This document shows positions 1 through 8,625 of a DNA stretch of 64,000 bases, one piece after another. The notes beneath the pieces were generated by a model. The model had not been told where the DNA came from and did not search any database. It worked only from the letters and a program-made list of their open reading frames with translations. The stretch covers positions 23,938 through 87,937 of the forward strand of contig NZ_JAHKPO010000025.1 of NCBI RefSeq assembly GCF_018860365.1. The letters are read 5' to 3'. Source of the DNA: Arenibacter algicola (lineage in GTDB: Bacteria > Bacteroidota > Bacteroidia > Flavobacteriales > Flavobacteriaceae). A program made the position numbers and the translations under genes. The stretch's first letter is position 1. Each line of letters starts with the position of its first letter.

Positions 1-567
1 AACCATGTTGTACGACATAAATATGTAGCTTAATATGTTATAAGAAAGATAGCATTTTTTCTTGGAAGTTTCCTCCGTTACTTGTAGATACTATTCTACT
101 TCGTAGGACTCCCTAACTGCTGGTAGGCAGGCTCACACAGAAAGGCGTGGATGCTAAGAGGCAAGAGCCTAGAATCTAGACTCTATCGTCAGTTCGAGTG
201 AAATGCCGATAGGCATTTAGTATCGAGAACCCGTTTGTGCAGTTCATGTGCTTCTCGATACAATTTTATTACGCTGAGCTTCATAAAATCACTCGAAGTG
301 ACGGGCAATAGCCATTTTGTATCGAGAACCCGTTTGTGCACGCCGTTTACTTCTCTGTCGGAGTGACGAACAAAAAAGCTCCTTCCCTTGGTTAAGCCTG
401 TTCCGCTTTTTGGCCAGAGTATTAGAAGGGAGGACGCGAAGTGACAACTTTCAACTTTCAACTTTCAACTTTCAACTTTTAACTTTCAACTTTTAACTTT
501 TAACTTTTAAACATTAAACTATTGCCTACTGGCTAATGGCTGAAGAAAACTGATTACTTAAGCCTTC
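1..567. repeat. Repeat-rich non-coding region left of the FMN-binding gene
   Basis: No credible gene. A dyad element of about 115 bp lies at 187-303, with outer arms of the GTCA-GTTCGAGTG / CACTCGAAGTGAC type and inner arms GTATCGAGA / TCTCGATAC. It recurs at 6546-6675, 25308-25470, 25784-25950 and 29631-29770. CTAG-rich sequence lies at 160-182. A fragment of the CTTCCCTTGG hairpin family lies near 380-400. A run of the heptamer-like unit AACTTTCA/AACTTTTA fills about 440-515. The 90-codon minus-strand frame at 189-461 is only the translated repeat. Confidence 0.75.
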
Positions 568-1254
568 TCAATTCCCTTTCAAATAGCCACCATACTTTCG
601 CAAACCCTCGTTCAACATGGAAACGGCACCCTTGCTTGTCATGGTTGCACTGGAAATCCCGTCAATAAAATGTCCGTCGTCATTGGCTTTTTCAATGGCT
701 TTTTGCAATGTAAAGGTGTCTTCCTCCAAATTGATTTTCACACCCAAGAACTGATCTTCGAATGTTTTTTCGCTAACTGCCGCCCCATAACCTTCAGATT
801 CTGCTTTGTGTTCAAAGGCTATGTTTTTTATTTCCAACGTCTTTTTGTCCAAAAGAACCTTTGCCCAAATGGCCCCACCAAAACCAACACCCTGTACAGG
901 TAGAACAACTAGGTCCGTTTCCTTGACTTCAAATATAGGCAGGGAAGTGGCTTGCCCGCGGGTCGCCAACTTTTTATACAGCTCGCCCGCCCTTTCCAAA
1001 TCAATGTTAGAAATGGTGCCACTTGAAGTATTCAGCTCTTTAAAAATTATTAGGTCTTGGATTTTCGTGGAATCCGTAAAAGTCGGCGAGGCAAATAATG
1101 CAATTTCCTTAATAGTGTCCGGCAAGTCGGTTGTGGTTTGGATTACCTCTTTTACGGCTTCATTTTTTTGTTCCGTCTGTTTTGGGTTTTCCTTGCAGTT
1201 CCACCCCAAGACAACCAGGATCATCAAAAGTATTTTTATTTTCTTCATATTCAT
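568..1254 (-). CDS. FMN-binding domain lipoprotein (NqrC/RnfG-like domain)
   Basis: About 228 residues. The start at 1254 (or Met at 1248) is preferred over 1278 because it gives a clean lipoprotein signal: two lysines, a hydrophobic stretch and a lipobox ending LGWNC, Cys at about residue 20. The C-terminal third holds DGISSATMTSKGA, the motif in which NqrC and RnfG proteins carry FMN covalently bound to a threonine of S(A)TxT. The protein would therefore be a lipid-anchored flavoprotein on the periplasmic side. It stands alone, with no other nqr/rnf subunit nearby, so a part in a complete Na+-translocating complex is not supported; an electron-transfer role is inferred from the domain only. 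Confidence 0.8.
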   Translation of the reverse strand: MNMKKIKILLMILVVLGWNCKENPKQTEQKNEAVKEVIQTTTDLPDTIKEIALFASPTFTDSTKIQDLIIFKELNTSSGTISNIDLERAGELYKKLATRGQATSLPIFEVKETDLVVLPVQGVGFGGAIWAKVLLDKKTLEIKNIAFEHKAESEGYGAAVSEKTFEDQFLGVKINLEEDTFTLQKAIEKANDDGHFIDGISSATMTSKGAVSMLNEGLRKYGGYLKGN

Positions 1255-1885
1255 TTTTTTGAATTTAAAACTCACCAAATTAACTTCAGTGTTATTTCCG
1301 AAGGTAATACCAAGACATAATTCCTGAAATGATTTTGGTCAGTCACATATATTAAGATTCTAGTCCCTAGCGATAGTTCGAGAGCTTCTCGATACAATTT
1401 TGCTCCACTTCGTTTTACAAAATCACCTGCCTTACGGCCGGGCAGGCTCGCAATGACGGCATTGAACTTTCAACTTTCAACATTGAACATTCAACACAAA
1501 TCTTTAGTCTCAACTCTAGCATCTAGGTTCTAGATTCTTCCAACGCTCCATCACCGTGAGGACATTCAACTTTATAACATTAATACTTTCAACATTTAAC
1601 TTTCAACATTCAACCCAAGTCTTAGTCTAGTTTCTAGGTTCCTGACTCTGGCTAGTCTTTGCTCTTTTCTCTTTTCTCTCATCAATCTATACTAATTTTC
1701 CACTTCCCAATACACAATTAACCCTATCCAACATTCAAGCTTGAACATTGAACAATTTTTAAATCTTTTTGGCTAAATTACACCCTTAAACCATATTAGC
1801 ATTTTTGCTCTTGTACTTTCATGCAACAGCCTTAAAATGATAATGATCAATCACATCAACCACAAAAAATAAAAGAATTAATCGC
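1255..1885. repeat. Repeat-rich spacer upstream of the sugar-acid operon
   Basis: Contains a mixed copy of the TATCGAGA/TCTCGATA and GTCATTGCGAG elements at about 1370-1457, runs of AACTTTCAAC-type units at about 1455-1500 and 1560-1620, CTAG-rich sequence at 1505-1540 and 1620-1645, and a CT-rich TCTTTTCTC stretch near 1665-1690. No open frame is convincing. The last 80 bases carry a palindrome described separately. Confidence 0.7.
1837..1850. promoter_or_regulatory. TGAT-N4-ATCA palindrome (CRP/FNR-type box)
   Basis: The 14 bases ATGATAATGATCAA match the FNR-type consensus TTGAT-N4-ATCAA except for the first base. The box ends 35 bases before the start codon at 1886. The same core occurs at 30424-30437 before another operon. 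Regulator identity is inference; a short palindrome can also arise by chance. Confidence 0.35.
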
Positions 1886-2893
1886 ATGAAATACATTGTT
1901 TGTGAGGAACCTGGGGACTTTCAGTTAAAGGAAAAAGAAGCCCCGATACGCAAAAAAGGGGAAGCCCTCTTAAAAGTGAACAAGGTAGGCATCTGCGGTA
2001 CCGACCTGCATGCCTATACCGGCAATCAAGCCTTTTTTACCTATCCTAGGATCCTGGGCCATGAACTGGCCACTACTGTATTGGAGATCGACGAAAACGA
2101 TAAAGGCATAGCGGCCGGGGATAATGTGGTGATCATGCCCTACCTGAGCTGTGGCCATTGTGTGGCCTGTAGGAACGGCAAGACCAATTGCTGTACCCAG
2201 ATCCAGGTCCTGGGTATACATACGGACGGCGGTATGCAGGAAAAGATCACCGTACCGGTGGATATATTGTTGCCTGCCAAGCACCTGACCAACGAGCAGA
2301 TGGCCATAGTAGAACCTTTGGCGATAGCGGCACACTCTATCCGTAGGGCGCAGATAGTACCTGGGGAAACGATTGTGGTCGTAGGCTGCGGCCCCATTGG
2401 TATCGGCATCATGAAATTGGCCCAGATAGAAGGAGCCAAGGTCATAGCCCTGGACATGAACCAGGACCGACTGCAGTATGCCAAGGAAAAGATTGAGGTG
2501 GACCATATTGTAAATGTGGCCAAAGACCCCGTAAAACAGATTTCAGAAATTACCAATGGCGATATGGCCACGGCAGTATTCGATGCCTCGGGCCACAAGG
2601 GAGCCCTGGAACAGGGACCCAACTATATGTCGCACGGCGGTAGGTATATTTTGGTGGGACTCTCCAAAGGGGAACTTACCTTTACCCATCCAGCCATACA
2701 CGCCAAAGAAACCACCATTATGTGCAGCAGAAATGCCACGGTGGCCGATTTTGAACGGGTCATCCAAGTCCTGGACCAGTTTCCGACAGATTCGTTCATT
2801 ACCCACAACGTGCATTTCACCCAGATGAAAGAGAATTTCGACAGCTGGCTAAAACCCGCTACGGGAGTAATAAAAGCCACGGTAGAATTTTAA
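1886..2893 (+). CDS. Zinc-binding alcohol dehydrogenase (MDR family), L-galactonate/fuconate dehydrogenase-like
   Basis: 335 residues, the normal length for sorbitol-dehydrogenase-type MDR enzymes. Catalytic zinc ligands are visible as C37 (GICGTD) and H59-E60 (LGHE); the structural zinc Cys cluster (SCGHCVACRNGKTNCC) lies around 88-105; the Rossmann NAD-binding motif VVVGCGPIGIG is near residue 164. Overall it resembles E. coli LgoD/YjjN (L-galactonate 5-dehydrogenase). It is the first gene of an operon with a UxaA-type dehydratase and a lactonase, so it probably oxidises a sugar acid or keto-deoxy sugar acid with NAD. Candidate substrates are L-galactonate, L-fuconate or 2-keto-3-deoxy-L-fuconate; the sequence does not choose among them. 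An upstream palindrome may control it. Confidence 0.85.
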   Translation: MKYIVCEEPGDFQLKEKEAPIRKKGEALLKVNKVGICGTDLHAYTGNQAFFTYPRILGHELATTVLEIDENDKGIAAGDNVVIMPYLSCGHCVACRNGKTNCCTQIQVLGIHTDGGMQEKITVPVDILLPAKHLTNEQMAIVEPLAIAAHSIRRAQIVPGETIVVVGCGPIGIGIMKLAQIEGAKVIALDMNQDRLQYAKEKIEVDHIVNVAKDPVKQISEITNGDMATAVFDASGHKGALEQGPNYMSHGGRYILVGLSKGELTFTHPAIHAKETTIMCSRNATVADFERVIQVLDQFPTDSFITHNVHFTQMKENFDSWLKPATGVIKATVEF

Positions 2894-2911
2894 TATTATT
2901 AGCATACCATT

Positions 2912-4564
2912 ATGTCCAAGAACTTTTTACAGATACATCCCAACGATAATATCCTTGCAGCTTTGCAGGATATGAAAAAAGATTATGTGGTAGATTTTGA
3001 GGGGAAATCCTTCCCTCTTAAAAACAATGTTACCGCCAAACATAAATTCGCCCTTCAGGATTTCAAGGTGGGAGACCCTATCCTAATGTACGGTGCCCTG
3101 ATAGGAAAAGCTGTTAAGCCCATTGCCCAAGGGGAAAGCATTACAATAGAAAATGTGGTGCATGCCTCTTCCGATTACAATGTGGGGGAACAACAATCCC
3201 ACTGGGTGGCTCCGGATATTTCCAAATGGAAAAACAGCACGTTTAATGGGTACCACCGTGCCGACGGCAGTGTGGGAACCGCCAACCATTGGCTGGTAAT
3301 CCCTATGGTATTCTGTGAAAACAGAAATGTTAACGTACTGCGCACTACCCTACTCAATGCATTGGGCTATGAGACTGCCCAAGACTATATCATAGATACC
3401 GAAGTACTGGTATCCATATACAAAAAAGGGGCCAGTACGGATGACCTGATGGCTGCACCCATTATTAAAACGGCCGAGGATATTAAACAGAACAGGACCT
3501 TCCCAAATGTGGACGGCATTAAGTTCCTCACCCACGACGGAGGCTGCGGCTGTGATCGCGGGGATTCGGACACCCTTTGCAACCTTTTGGCAGGATATAT
3601 TACCAATCCCAACGTTGCCGGGGCCACCATACTTAGTTTGGGCTGCCAGAACGCAGAGGTAAAAATTTTGGAGGCTGCCATAGCCAAACGCGACCCCAAC
3701 TTTTCCAAACCACTACATATTTTGGAACAACAAAAAAGCAAGAGCGAGCGTCATTTTATAGAGGAAGCGGTAAAGAAGACCTTTTTGGGCCTTATTGAAG
3801 CCAACAAGGTAAAACGCCAACCCGCCCCATTAAGCAAATTGGTATTGGGATTAGAATGTGGAGGATCGGACGGATTTTCAGGAATTTCTGCCAATCCGGC
3901 CCTTGGCTATGCTTCCGATCTTATAGTGGCTTTGGGAGGTGCTACCGTGCTTTCGGAATTCCCGGAACTCAATGGCGTAGAGCAGGAACTCATCAACCGT
4001 TGTGAAACACCGGAAAATGCAGAAAAGTTTGCCAATATTATGAGGGCATATTCCGCCAAAGCGGTTTCCATAGGCTCCGGATTTGAAAACAATCCATCGC
4101 CAGGAAATATTAAGGACGGACTCATCACAGACGCTATGAAGTCGGCCGGAGCAGCTAAAAAAGGAGGTACTTCCTTGGTACAGGATGTATTGGATTACAC
4201 GGAAAGAGTCACCAAAAATGGCCTGAACCTTTTATGTACTCCCGGAAACGATGTGGAGAGTACCACAGGTTTGGCCGGATCGGGATGTAATGTAATAGCC
4301 TTCACTACCGGCTTGGGCACCCCTACTGGCAACCCAGTGGCCCCGGTCATAAAAATGTCCAGCAACAATGCCCTTAGTGAGCGTATGAAAGACATCATCG
4401 ATTTTAATACCGGTACCATTATTACCGGAGAAGATACCATACAGACCAAAGGAGAGGAACTGTTGGACTATATCATAGAGGTGGCCAGTGGCAACATTGT
4501 CCCAGCCGCGGTTAGATTGGAGCAGAACGACTTTATCCCATGGAAAAGGGGGATTTCCCTATAA
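2912..4564 (+). CDS. UxaA/altronate-dehydratase-family sugar-acid dehydratase
   Basis: 550 residues, full length for the fused form. An N-terminal SAF domain (about 1-95) precedes the large metal-dependent dehydratase domain. Typical stretches include the Cys-rich THDGGCGCDRGD near 209-220, LGCQNAEV, LGLECGGSDGFSG near 310, and LLCTPGNDVESTTG-like sequence near 440. The family removes water from aldonates or uronate-derived acids such as D-altronate or D-galactarate; in Bacteroidota clusters with COG3618 lactonases the substrate is often L-fuconate or L-galactonate. It starts 18 bases after the dehydrogenase and is surely co-transcribed. Family assignment is firm; substrate is inferred. Confidence 0.88.
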   Translation: MSKNFLQIHPNDNILAALQDMKKDYVVDFEGKSFPLKNNVTAKHKFALQDFKVGDPILMYGALIGKAVKPIAQGESITIENVVHASSDYNVGEQQSHWVAPDISKWKNSTFNGYHRADGSVGTANHWLVIPMVFCENRNVNVLRTTLLNALGYETAQDYIIDTEVLVSIYKKGASTDDLMAAPIIKTAEDIKQNRTFPNVDGIKFLTHDGGCGCDRGDSDTLCNLLAGYITNPNVAGATILSLGCQNAEVKILEAAIAKRDPNFSKPLHILEQQKSKSERHFIEEAVKKTFLGLIEANKVKRQPAPLSKLVLGLECGGSDGFSGISANPALGYASDLIVALGGATVLSEFPELNGVEQELINRCETPENAEKFANIMRAYSAKAVSIGSGFENNPSPGNIKDGLITDAMKSAGAAKKGGTSLVQDVLDYTERVTKNGLNLLCTPGNDVESTTGLAGSGCNVIAFTTGLGTPTGNPVAPVIKMSSNNALSERMKDIIDFNTGTIITGEDTIQTKGEELLDYIIEVASGNIVPAAVRLEQNDFIPWKRGISL

Positions 4565-4639
4565 CTGGTCTCTCCGAAGGAGAGCTAAAGAACATAAAAC
4601 CAAGAAAACTTTCAACTTTCAACTTTATAACTTTATAAC

Positions 4640-5470
4640 ATGATAATAGATTCTCACCAACATTTCTGGAAATATAGCCCTGTAAGTCACTCCTGGATAA
4701 ATGAGCAAATGAAGGTTATCCGAAGGGATTTTTTACCCTCGGACCTAAAACCGGTATTTGTAAAAAACGGCGTGGATGGCTGTGTGGCGGTACAGGCGGA
4801 CCAGACCTTGGCGGAAACCGATTTCCTTTTGGAACACGCCCATAACAACGCTTTTGTTAAAGGCGTCGTGGGCTGGGTAGATCTGAGAAGTCCAGACGTG
4901 GACCAAGCATTGGAAAAATACGCCAAGGACAAGAATCTAAAGGGGTACCGACATATAGTACAGGACGAGGCAGACCATAATTTTATGTTGCGGCCCGACT
5001 TCCTAAGGGGCATCTCCAAATTGGAGCAATACGGGGCCGTCTATGACATCCTTATTTTTCCGCATCAGCTGGGGGCTACTCTGGAATTGGTGAAAAAATT
5101 CCCAAATCAGAAGTTCGTCATCGATCATATTGCCAAACCCTATATCAAGGATGGCTTTTATGACGGTTGGGCGGCCATGATGAAGGAAATCGCCAAACAC
5201 GAAAACGTACACTGCAAAATCTCGGGCATGATCACCGAGGCCGATTTCAAAACCTGGACCCCGGAACAGATACATCCTTATATGCTATTGGTCCTTGAGG
5301 CCTTTGGCCCTGAACGCTGCATGTACGGTTCCGATTGGCCCGTTTGCTTGGTCGCCGGAACCTACACCCAGGTAAAAGAGCTGACCACCAATTTCATTTC
5401 CGGCCTTAGCTCCACTGAGCAGGCCGCCATTATGGGGCTGAATGCAGTGGACTTTTATGGACTGGAGTGA
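4640..5470 (+). CDS. Amidohydrolase family lactonase (COG3618, L-fuconolactonase-like)
   Basis: 276 residues forming a single TIM-barrel amidohydrolase. The N-terminal metal motif H6-x-H8 (DSHQHFW) and the C-terminal GSDWPV at about 230-235, whose Asp is the catalytic base, are intact. This family opens five-membered sugar lactones such as L-fucono- and L-rhamnono-lactone. Together with the dehydrogenase and dehydratase upstream it gives lactone, acid and keto-deoxy acid steps of a non-phosphorylative pathway. The 75-base spacer before it contains the AACTTTCAACTTT repeat. No transporter, sugar 1-dehydrogenase or hydrolase for the final product is in the window. Confidence 0.85.
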   Translation: MIIDSHQHFWKYSPVSHSWINEQMKVIRRDFLPSDLKPVFVKNGVDGCVAVQADQTLAETDFLLEHAHNNAFVKGVVGWVDLRSPDVDQALEKYAKDKNLKGYRHIVQDEADHNFMLRPDFLRGISKLEQYGAVYDILIFPHQLGATLELVKKFPNQKFVIDHIAKPYIKDGFYDGWAAMMKEIAKHENVHCKISGMITEADFKTWTPEQIHPYMLLVLEAFGPERCMYGSDWPVCLVAGTYTQVKELTTNFISGLSSTEQAAIMGLNAVDFYGLE

Positions 5471-6720
5471 GACAGTGGTTAAGTTGAAAGTTATAATGTT
5501 ATAAAGTCAAAAGTTCGTCACTTCGTGGAAAGAGACAGAACCTAGAATCTAGATGCTAGAAGCTAGACTAAAGATTTGTGTTGAATGTTCAATGTTGAAA
5601 GTTGAAAGTTCAATGCCGTCACTTCGAGTGATTTTGCAAAACGAAGTGGAGCAAAATAGTATCGAGAAGCACTCGAACTGACTACAGAACTAAAACCGTC
5701 ATTGCGAGCTTGCCTAGCCGTTAGGCAGGCATAGCGTGGCAATCTGCTTCTTACAGCAAACAGGGTACAATTAGCAACAAACAAAGTAAAAAGTCCTCCC
5801 CCTAACCCCCTCCTACTGCAAAAAAGCTGCACAAGCAAGGAGGGGGAATAATTCTTTCATAAATACAATATTAGCACCTGAACAATTCCCCTCTTGGGAG
5901 AGCCTGTCCCGCTTTTTCCGCGGGAGGTCAAGGTGGCTTCGACGTAGGAGAAGACGGAAGGGGTAGCCTGGCTGGAAATCTGTTCATTCCATGCAGAGAT
6001 TGCTTCGTCACCTCGCAATGACGAAATCTTCCGAAAATCTAACCCATCAACCCATTGGCACATTTTCCCATTACCACATTAACTCATTATCAAATTTCCA
6101 AATCAACTCATTATCAAATTGATACATTTCCACATTAACCCATTGCTACATTAATCCATTGGTAAATTTTCACATTATTTCATTAATCTTTTCTCTTTTC
6201 TCTCTTCTCTTCACTTTTGCCTTTTGCCTCATGGCTCCTGGCTCTTACGTCATTGCGAGCTTGCCTAGCCGTTAGGCAGGCATAGCGCGGCAATCTGCTT
6301 CTTGGCAGTAAACAGTTTTCTGTAATCAGTAACCAATACTTGAGAAACTAGAATCTAGAGCCTAGACTAAAGATTTGAGTTGAAAGTTCAATGCCGTCAT
6401 TGCGAGCTTGCCCAGCCGTTAGGCAGGCATAGCGTGGCAATCTGCTTCTTGCAGTGAACAGTTTTCTGTAATCAGTAACCAATACTTGAGAAACTAGAAT
6501 CTAGGGCCTAGATGCTAGAGCCAAGACTAAAGATTTGTGTTGAAAGTCGTCACTTCGAGCCTGCCCGACTTTAGACGGGTGATTTTATGAAGCTCAGCGT
6601 AATAAAATTGTATCGAGAAATGAACGGCGTGCAAAAACCGGTTCTCGATATAAAATGCCTATCGGCATTCCACTCGAACTGACGATAGAACAAAACCATT
6701 AAAAGGCACTATTCTTGGGC
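5471..6720. repeat. Intergenic repeat field left of the polysaccharide cluster
   Basis: No gene. Modules seen: GTCATTGCGAG...GGCAATCTG elements with internal GCCTA/TAGGC arms at about 5697-5755, 6249-6303 and 6394-6450; the opposite arm AGATTGCTTCGTCACCTCG near 6001-6022; TATCGAGA dyads at 5617-5680 and 6546-6675; the CCCCCTAACCCCCTCC module at 5790-5940; low-complexity CATTAACCCATT-type sequence at about 6045-6190; a CT-rich run at 6185-6245; and CTAG-rich stretches at 5539-5573, 6345-6375 and 6490-6535. The segments 6307-6375 and 6460-6535 are near copies of each other. Confidence 0.85.
5790..5928 (+). repeat. Left copy of a 139-bp direct repeat flanking the polysaccharide cluster
   Basis: Aligns without gaps to 22511-22649 (constant offset 16721) with two differences by eye (T/A near 5855 and G/C near 5906). 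It includes a CCCCCTCCT...AGGAGGGGG hairpin and a CCCGCTTTTTCCGCGGG hairpin. A second identical stretch of 59 bp pairs 5563-5621 with 22373-22431. Confidence 0.85.
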
Positions 6721-7388
6721 CACACTCCCATAAATCAAAATCCAACTACAATACACTTAAAAATACTTATCTAGGACCTTGCGGATTTCCACAGGGAAAT
6801 GTCCATCTTAAAATTTAGGTTTGTGGAACGAAACGAAATAATGAGTTTAAGACCTGAATATTGGAATGGTATAATTGGTTAAAATTGTTTTACTACAAAA
6901 GCATATTGGCCGGCTTGTTGAAATCGTGTTCGGGGGAACTCACAAATTTCACAAGCTTTGCCTTTATCCATAATTAAAATCACAGATGGGCAAAGGACAA
7001 ATATCCTGAAGCTTATAGGCAATTTTGATGTTGTACAGGCCTTCGCAATTTCACTAGGACCACAAACATGTATAAAGGCTAACCATTTAATAATATTCCA
7101 ACATTGTAGGTCCCATATTATTACGTTTTTTGTTTGTTACAGTGCCAAACAATTATTGGATAAAAGTGCAATTAATCGATTAAATAATATAAAATAAAAC
7201 AGAACTAAACCATATTAAAAATCAGAAAAATCCTTAGATTTGCGCCTCAAAGATTATTATTTTAACTGGTAATAATTTTTAACCCTAAATTTTGCTTTTT
7301 GTTCCTTTAGAATCCCCCTATAAAGTGTTTCAAAATAGTTCATGGACTAGCTAATATTAACATGACGCTTATGTGCTAAACACTAACT
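6721..7388. other. Gene-free leader region upstream of the polysaccharide cluster
   Basis: About 670 AT-rich bases without the repeat modules seen just upstream. The plus-strand frame of 79 codons at 6958-7197 looks unlike any family I know. A start-less minus-strand frame of about 90 codons ending near 6880 is also unrecognised. I see neither a transcription antitermination gene nor a clear riboswitch here. It may be a long 5' leader or a decayed gene. Confidence 0.45.
7235..7242 (+). promoter_or_regulatory. Possible -7 element (TAGATTTG) of the polysaccharide operon
   Basis: TAGATTTG fits the Bacteroidota -7 consensus TAnnTTTG and lies 146 bases before the first cluster gene. No TTG is found 19-21 bases upstream (only TTA at 7215-7217), so the -33 part is weak. 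Confidence 0.35.
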
Positions 7389-8549
7389 ATGGCATATTTT
7401 TATGAATTATTTTCCAATCTCTATTTTTTAGGGATAGTCTCCGTATGCATGCCACTTCTGTTGTGCTTTAGGATGTTCCCGGTAATTATTTTTGCGGTAC
7501 GTTCTAAAAACCTCATGGATGAGCCTGGCAATCGCAGTATGCACACCTCAAAAACACCTACTTTGGGTGGGGTAGGACTCTTTATTGCCTTTTCCCTATC
7601 CATTGCCTTTCTTGGTCTAATGGCGGGACTTTCTAAACCCGATCTAATTAAGCTCGTATCCCTTTTAGCGGCGACTATAATGTTGATGTTTTTAGGCGTT
7701 AAGGACGATCTTTTCGGTTTGGCCCCAAAAAAGAAATTTATGGTGCAGATAGTGGCCTCCCTTATGGTGATTGTTTTGGCAGACCTAAGGATTATTAGCT
7801 TTGAAGGTATTTTTGGATTGGGGGAACTCCCCTATTATATTTCAGTAGTCTTTACACTTTTTGTATTTCTGTTGATTATCAACGCCTTTAATCTTATAGA
7901 CGGCCTGGATGGTTTGGCAGGATCTGTGGCCCTGTTATCCAGCCTATCTTTTGGCACCTTCTTTTTTATAAATGAAAGGTATCTCTTTGTCCTTATTTCC
8001 TTTGTTCTTATTGGGGCATTATTAGGGTTTCTAAGATACAACCTCTCTCCCTTCCGTAAAATATTTATGGGAGATTCCGGATCCATGTTTATAGGTTTTC
8101 TATTGGCTTTTCAGGCCGTTGGGTTTTTATCCTACAACGCTACCATAGACAACCCCGTTACGAACATTAAAGCACCCATCATGGCCATGGCCATATTATC
8201 CTATCCACTTTTGGACACCTTAAGGGTATTTGCCATTCGCATAAGCCAAAAAAGAAGTCCGTTTAGTGCGGACAGGAACCATATTCACCATCGGCTAATA
8301 GACTTGGGCATAACCCATAAACAGGCTTCGTTATTTGTAGTGATCTTAAACGGGCTCCTTATACAACTAGCCTTTATAATTCGTGATTTATATATTAATG
8401 TTCAGCTCTATATTATTCTAGTGGTCATCCCCTTAATATACGTCTCTCCATGGTTGTTTGTCCGTAAGCAGGGAAAATTAAAATTGATCAAGCCCAAACC
8501 TATAAAATGGTCCAACATTAGATCTAGGATAAATAATTTCTTGGGGTAA
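7389..8549 (+). CDS. MraY/WecA-family undecaprenyl-phosphate sugar-1-phosphate transferase
   Basis: 386 residues, multi-spanning membrane protein. Family signatures are present in order: the Mg-binding DD pair in GVKDDLFGLAPKKK near 105-120, NAFNLIDGLDGLAG near 165-178, FMGDSGSMFIG near 227-237, and the carbohydrate-recognition RNHIHHRL near 297-304. It would transfer HexNAc-1-phosphate from a UDP-sugar to undecaprenyl phosphate on the inner face of the membrane, the first step of repeat-unit assembly. Its place at the head of the cluster agrees with that job. The donor sugar (GlcNAc or another HexNAc) cannot be read from sequence. Confidence 0.9.
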   Translation: MAYFYELFSNLYFLGIVSVCMPLLLCFRMFPVIIFAVRSKNLMDEPGNRSMHTSKTPTLGGVGLFIAFSLSIAFLGLMAGLSKPDLIKLVSLLAATIMLMFLGVKDDLFGLAPKKKFMVQIVASLMVIVLADLRIISFEGIFGLGELPYYISVVFTLFVFLLIINAFNLIDGLDGLAGSVALLSSLSFGTFFFINERYLFVLISFVLIGALLGFLRYNLSPFRKIFMGDSGSMFIGFLLAFQAVGFLSYNATIDNPVTNIKAPIMAMAILSYPLLDTLRVFAIRISQKRSPFSADRNHIHHRLIDLGITHKQASLFVVILNGLLIQLAFIIRDLYINVQLYIILVVIPLIYVSPWLFVRKQGKLKLIKPKPIKWSNIRSRINNFLG

Positions 8550-8625
8550 TACAAATTTAGCCTTAGTCATAATTCCATTTAATCATTATATAAATTTTAA
8601 AAAATAGAAGAGGTAAGTTTTTTTT

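Noticed and set aside
189..461. 90-codon minus-strand frame
   Set aside because: Lies across a TATCGAGA dyad repeat; its two halves are the same translated repeat unit (HKRVLDTK twice), not a protein.
5697..6450. Regularly spaced repeats considered as a CRISPR array
   Set aside because: Units differ in length and spacing, contain internal palindromes and are interleaved with other modules; no cas gene is in the window.
6958..7197. 79-codon plus-strand frame before the polysaccharide cluster
   Set aside because: No family resemblance, no promoter or neighbour support; an equally long start-less frame exists on the other strand.
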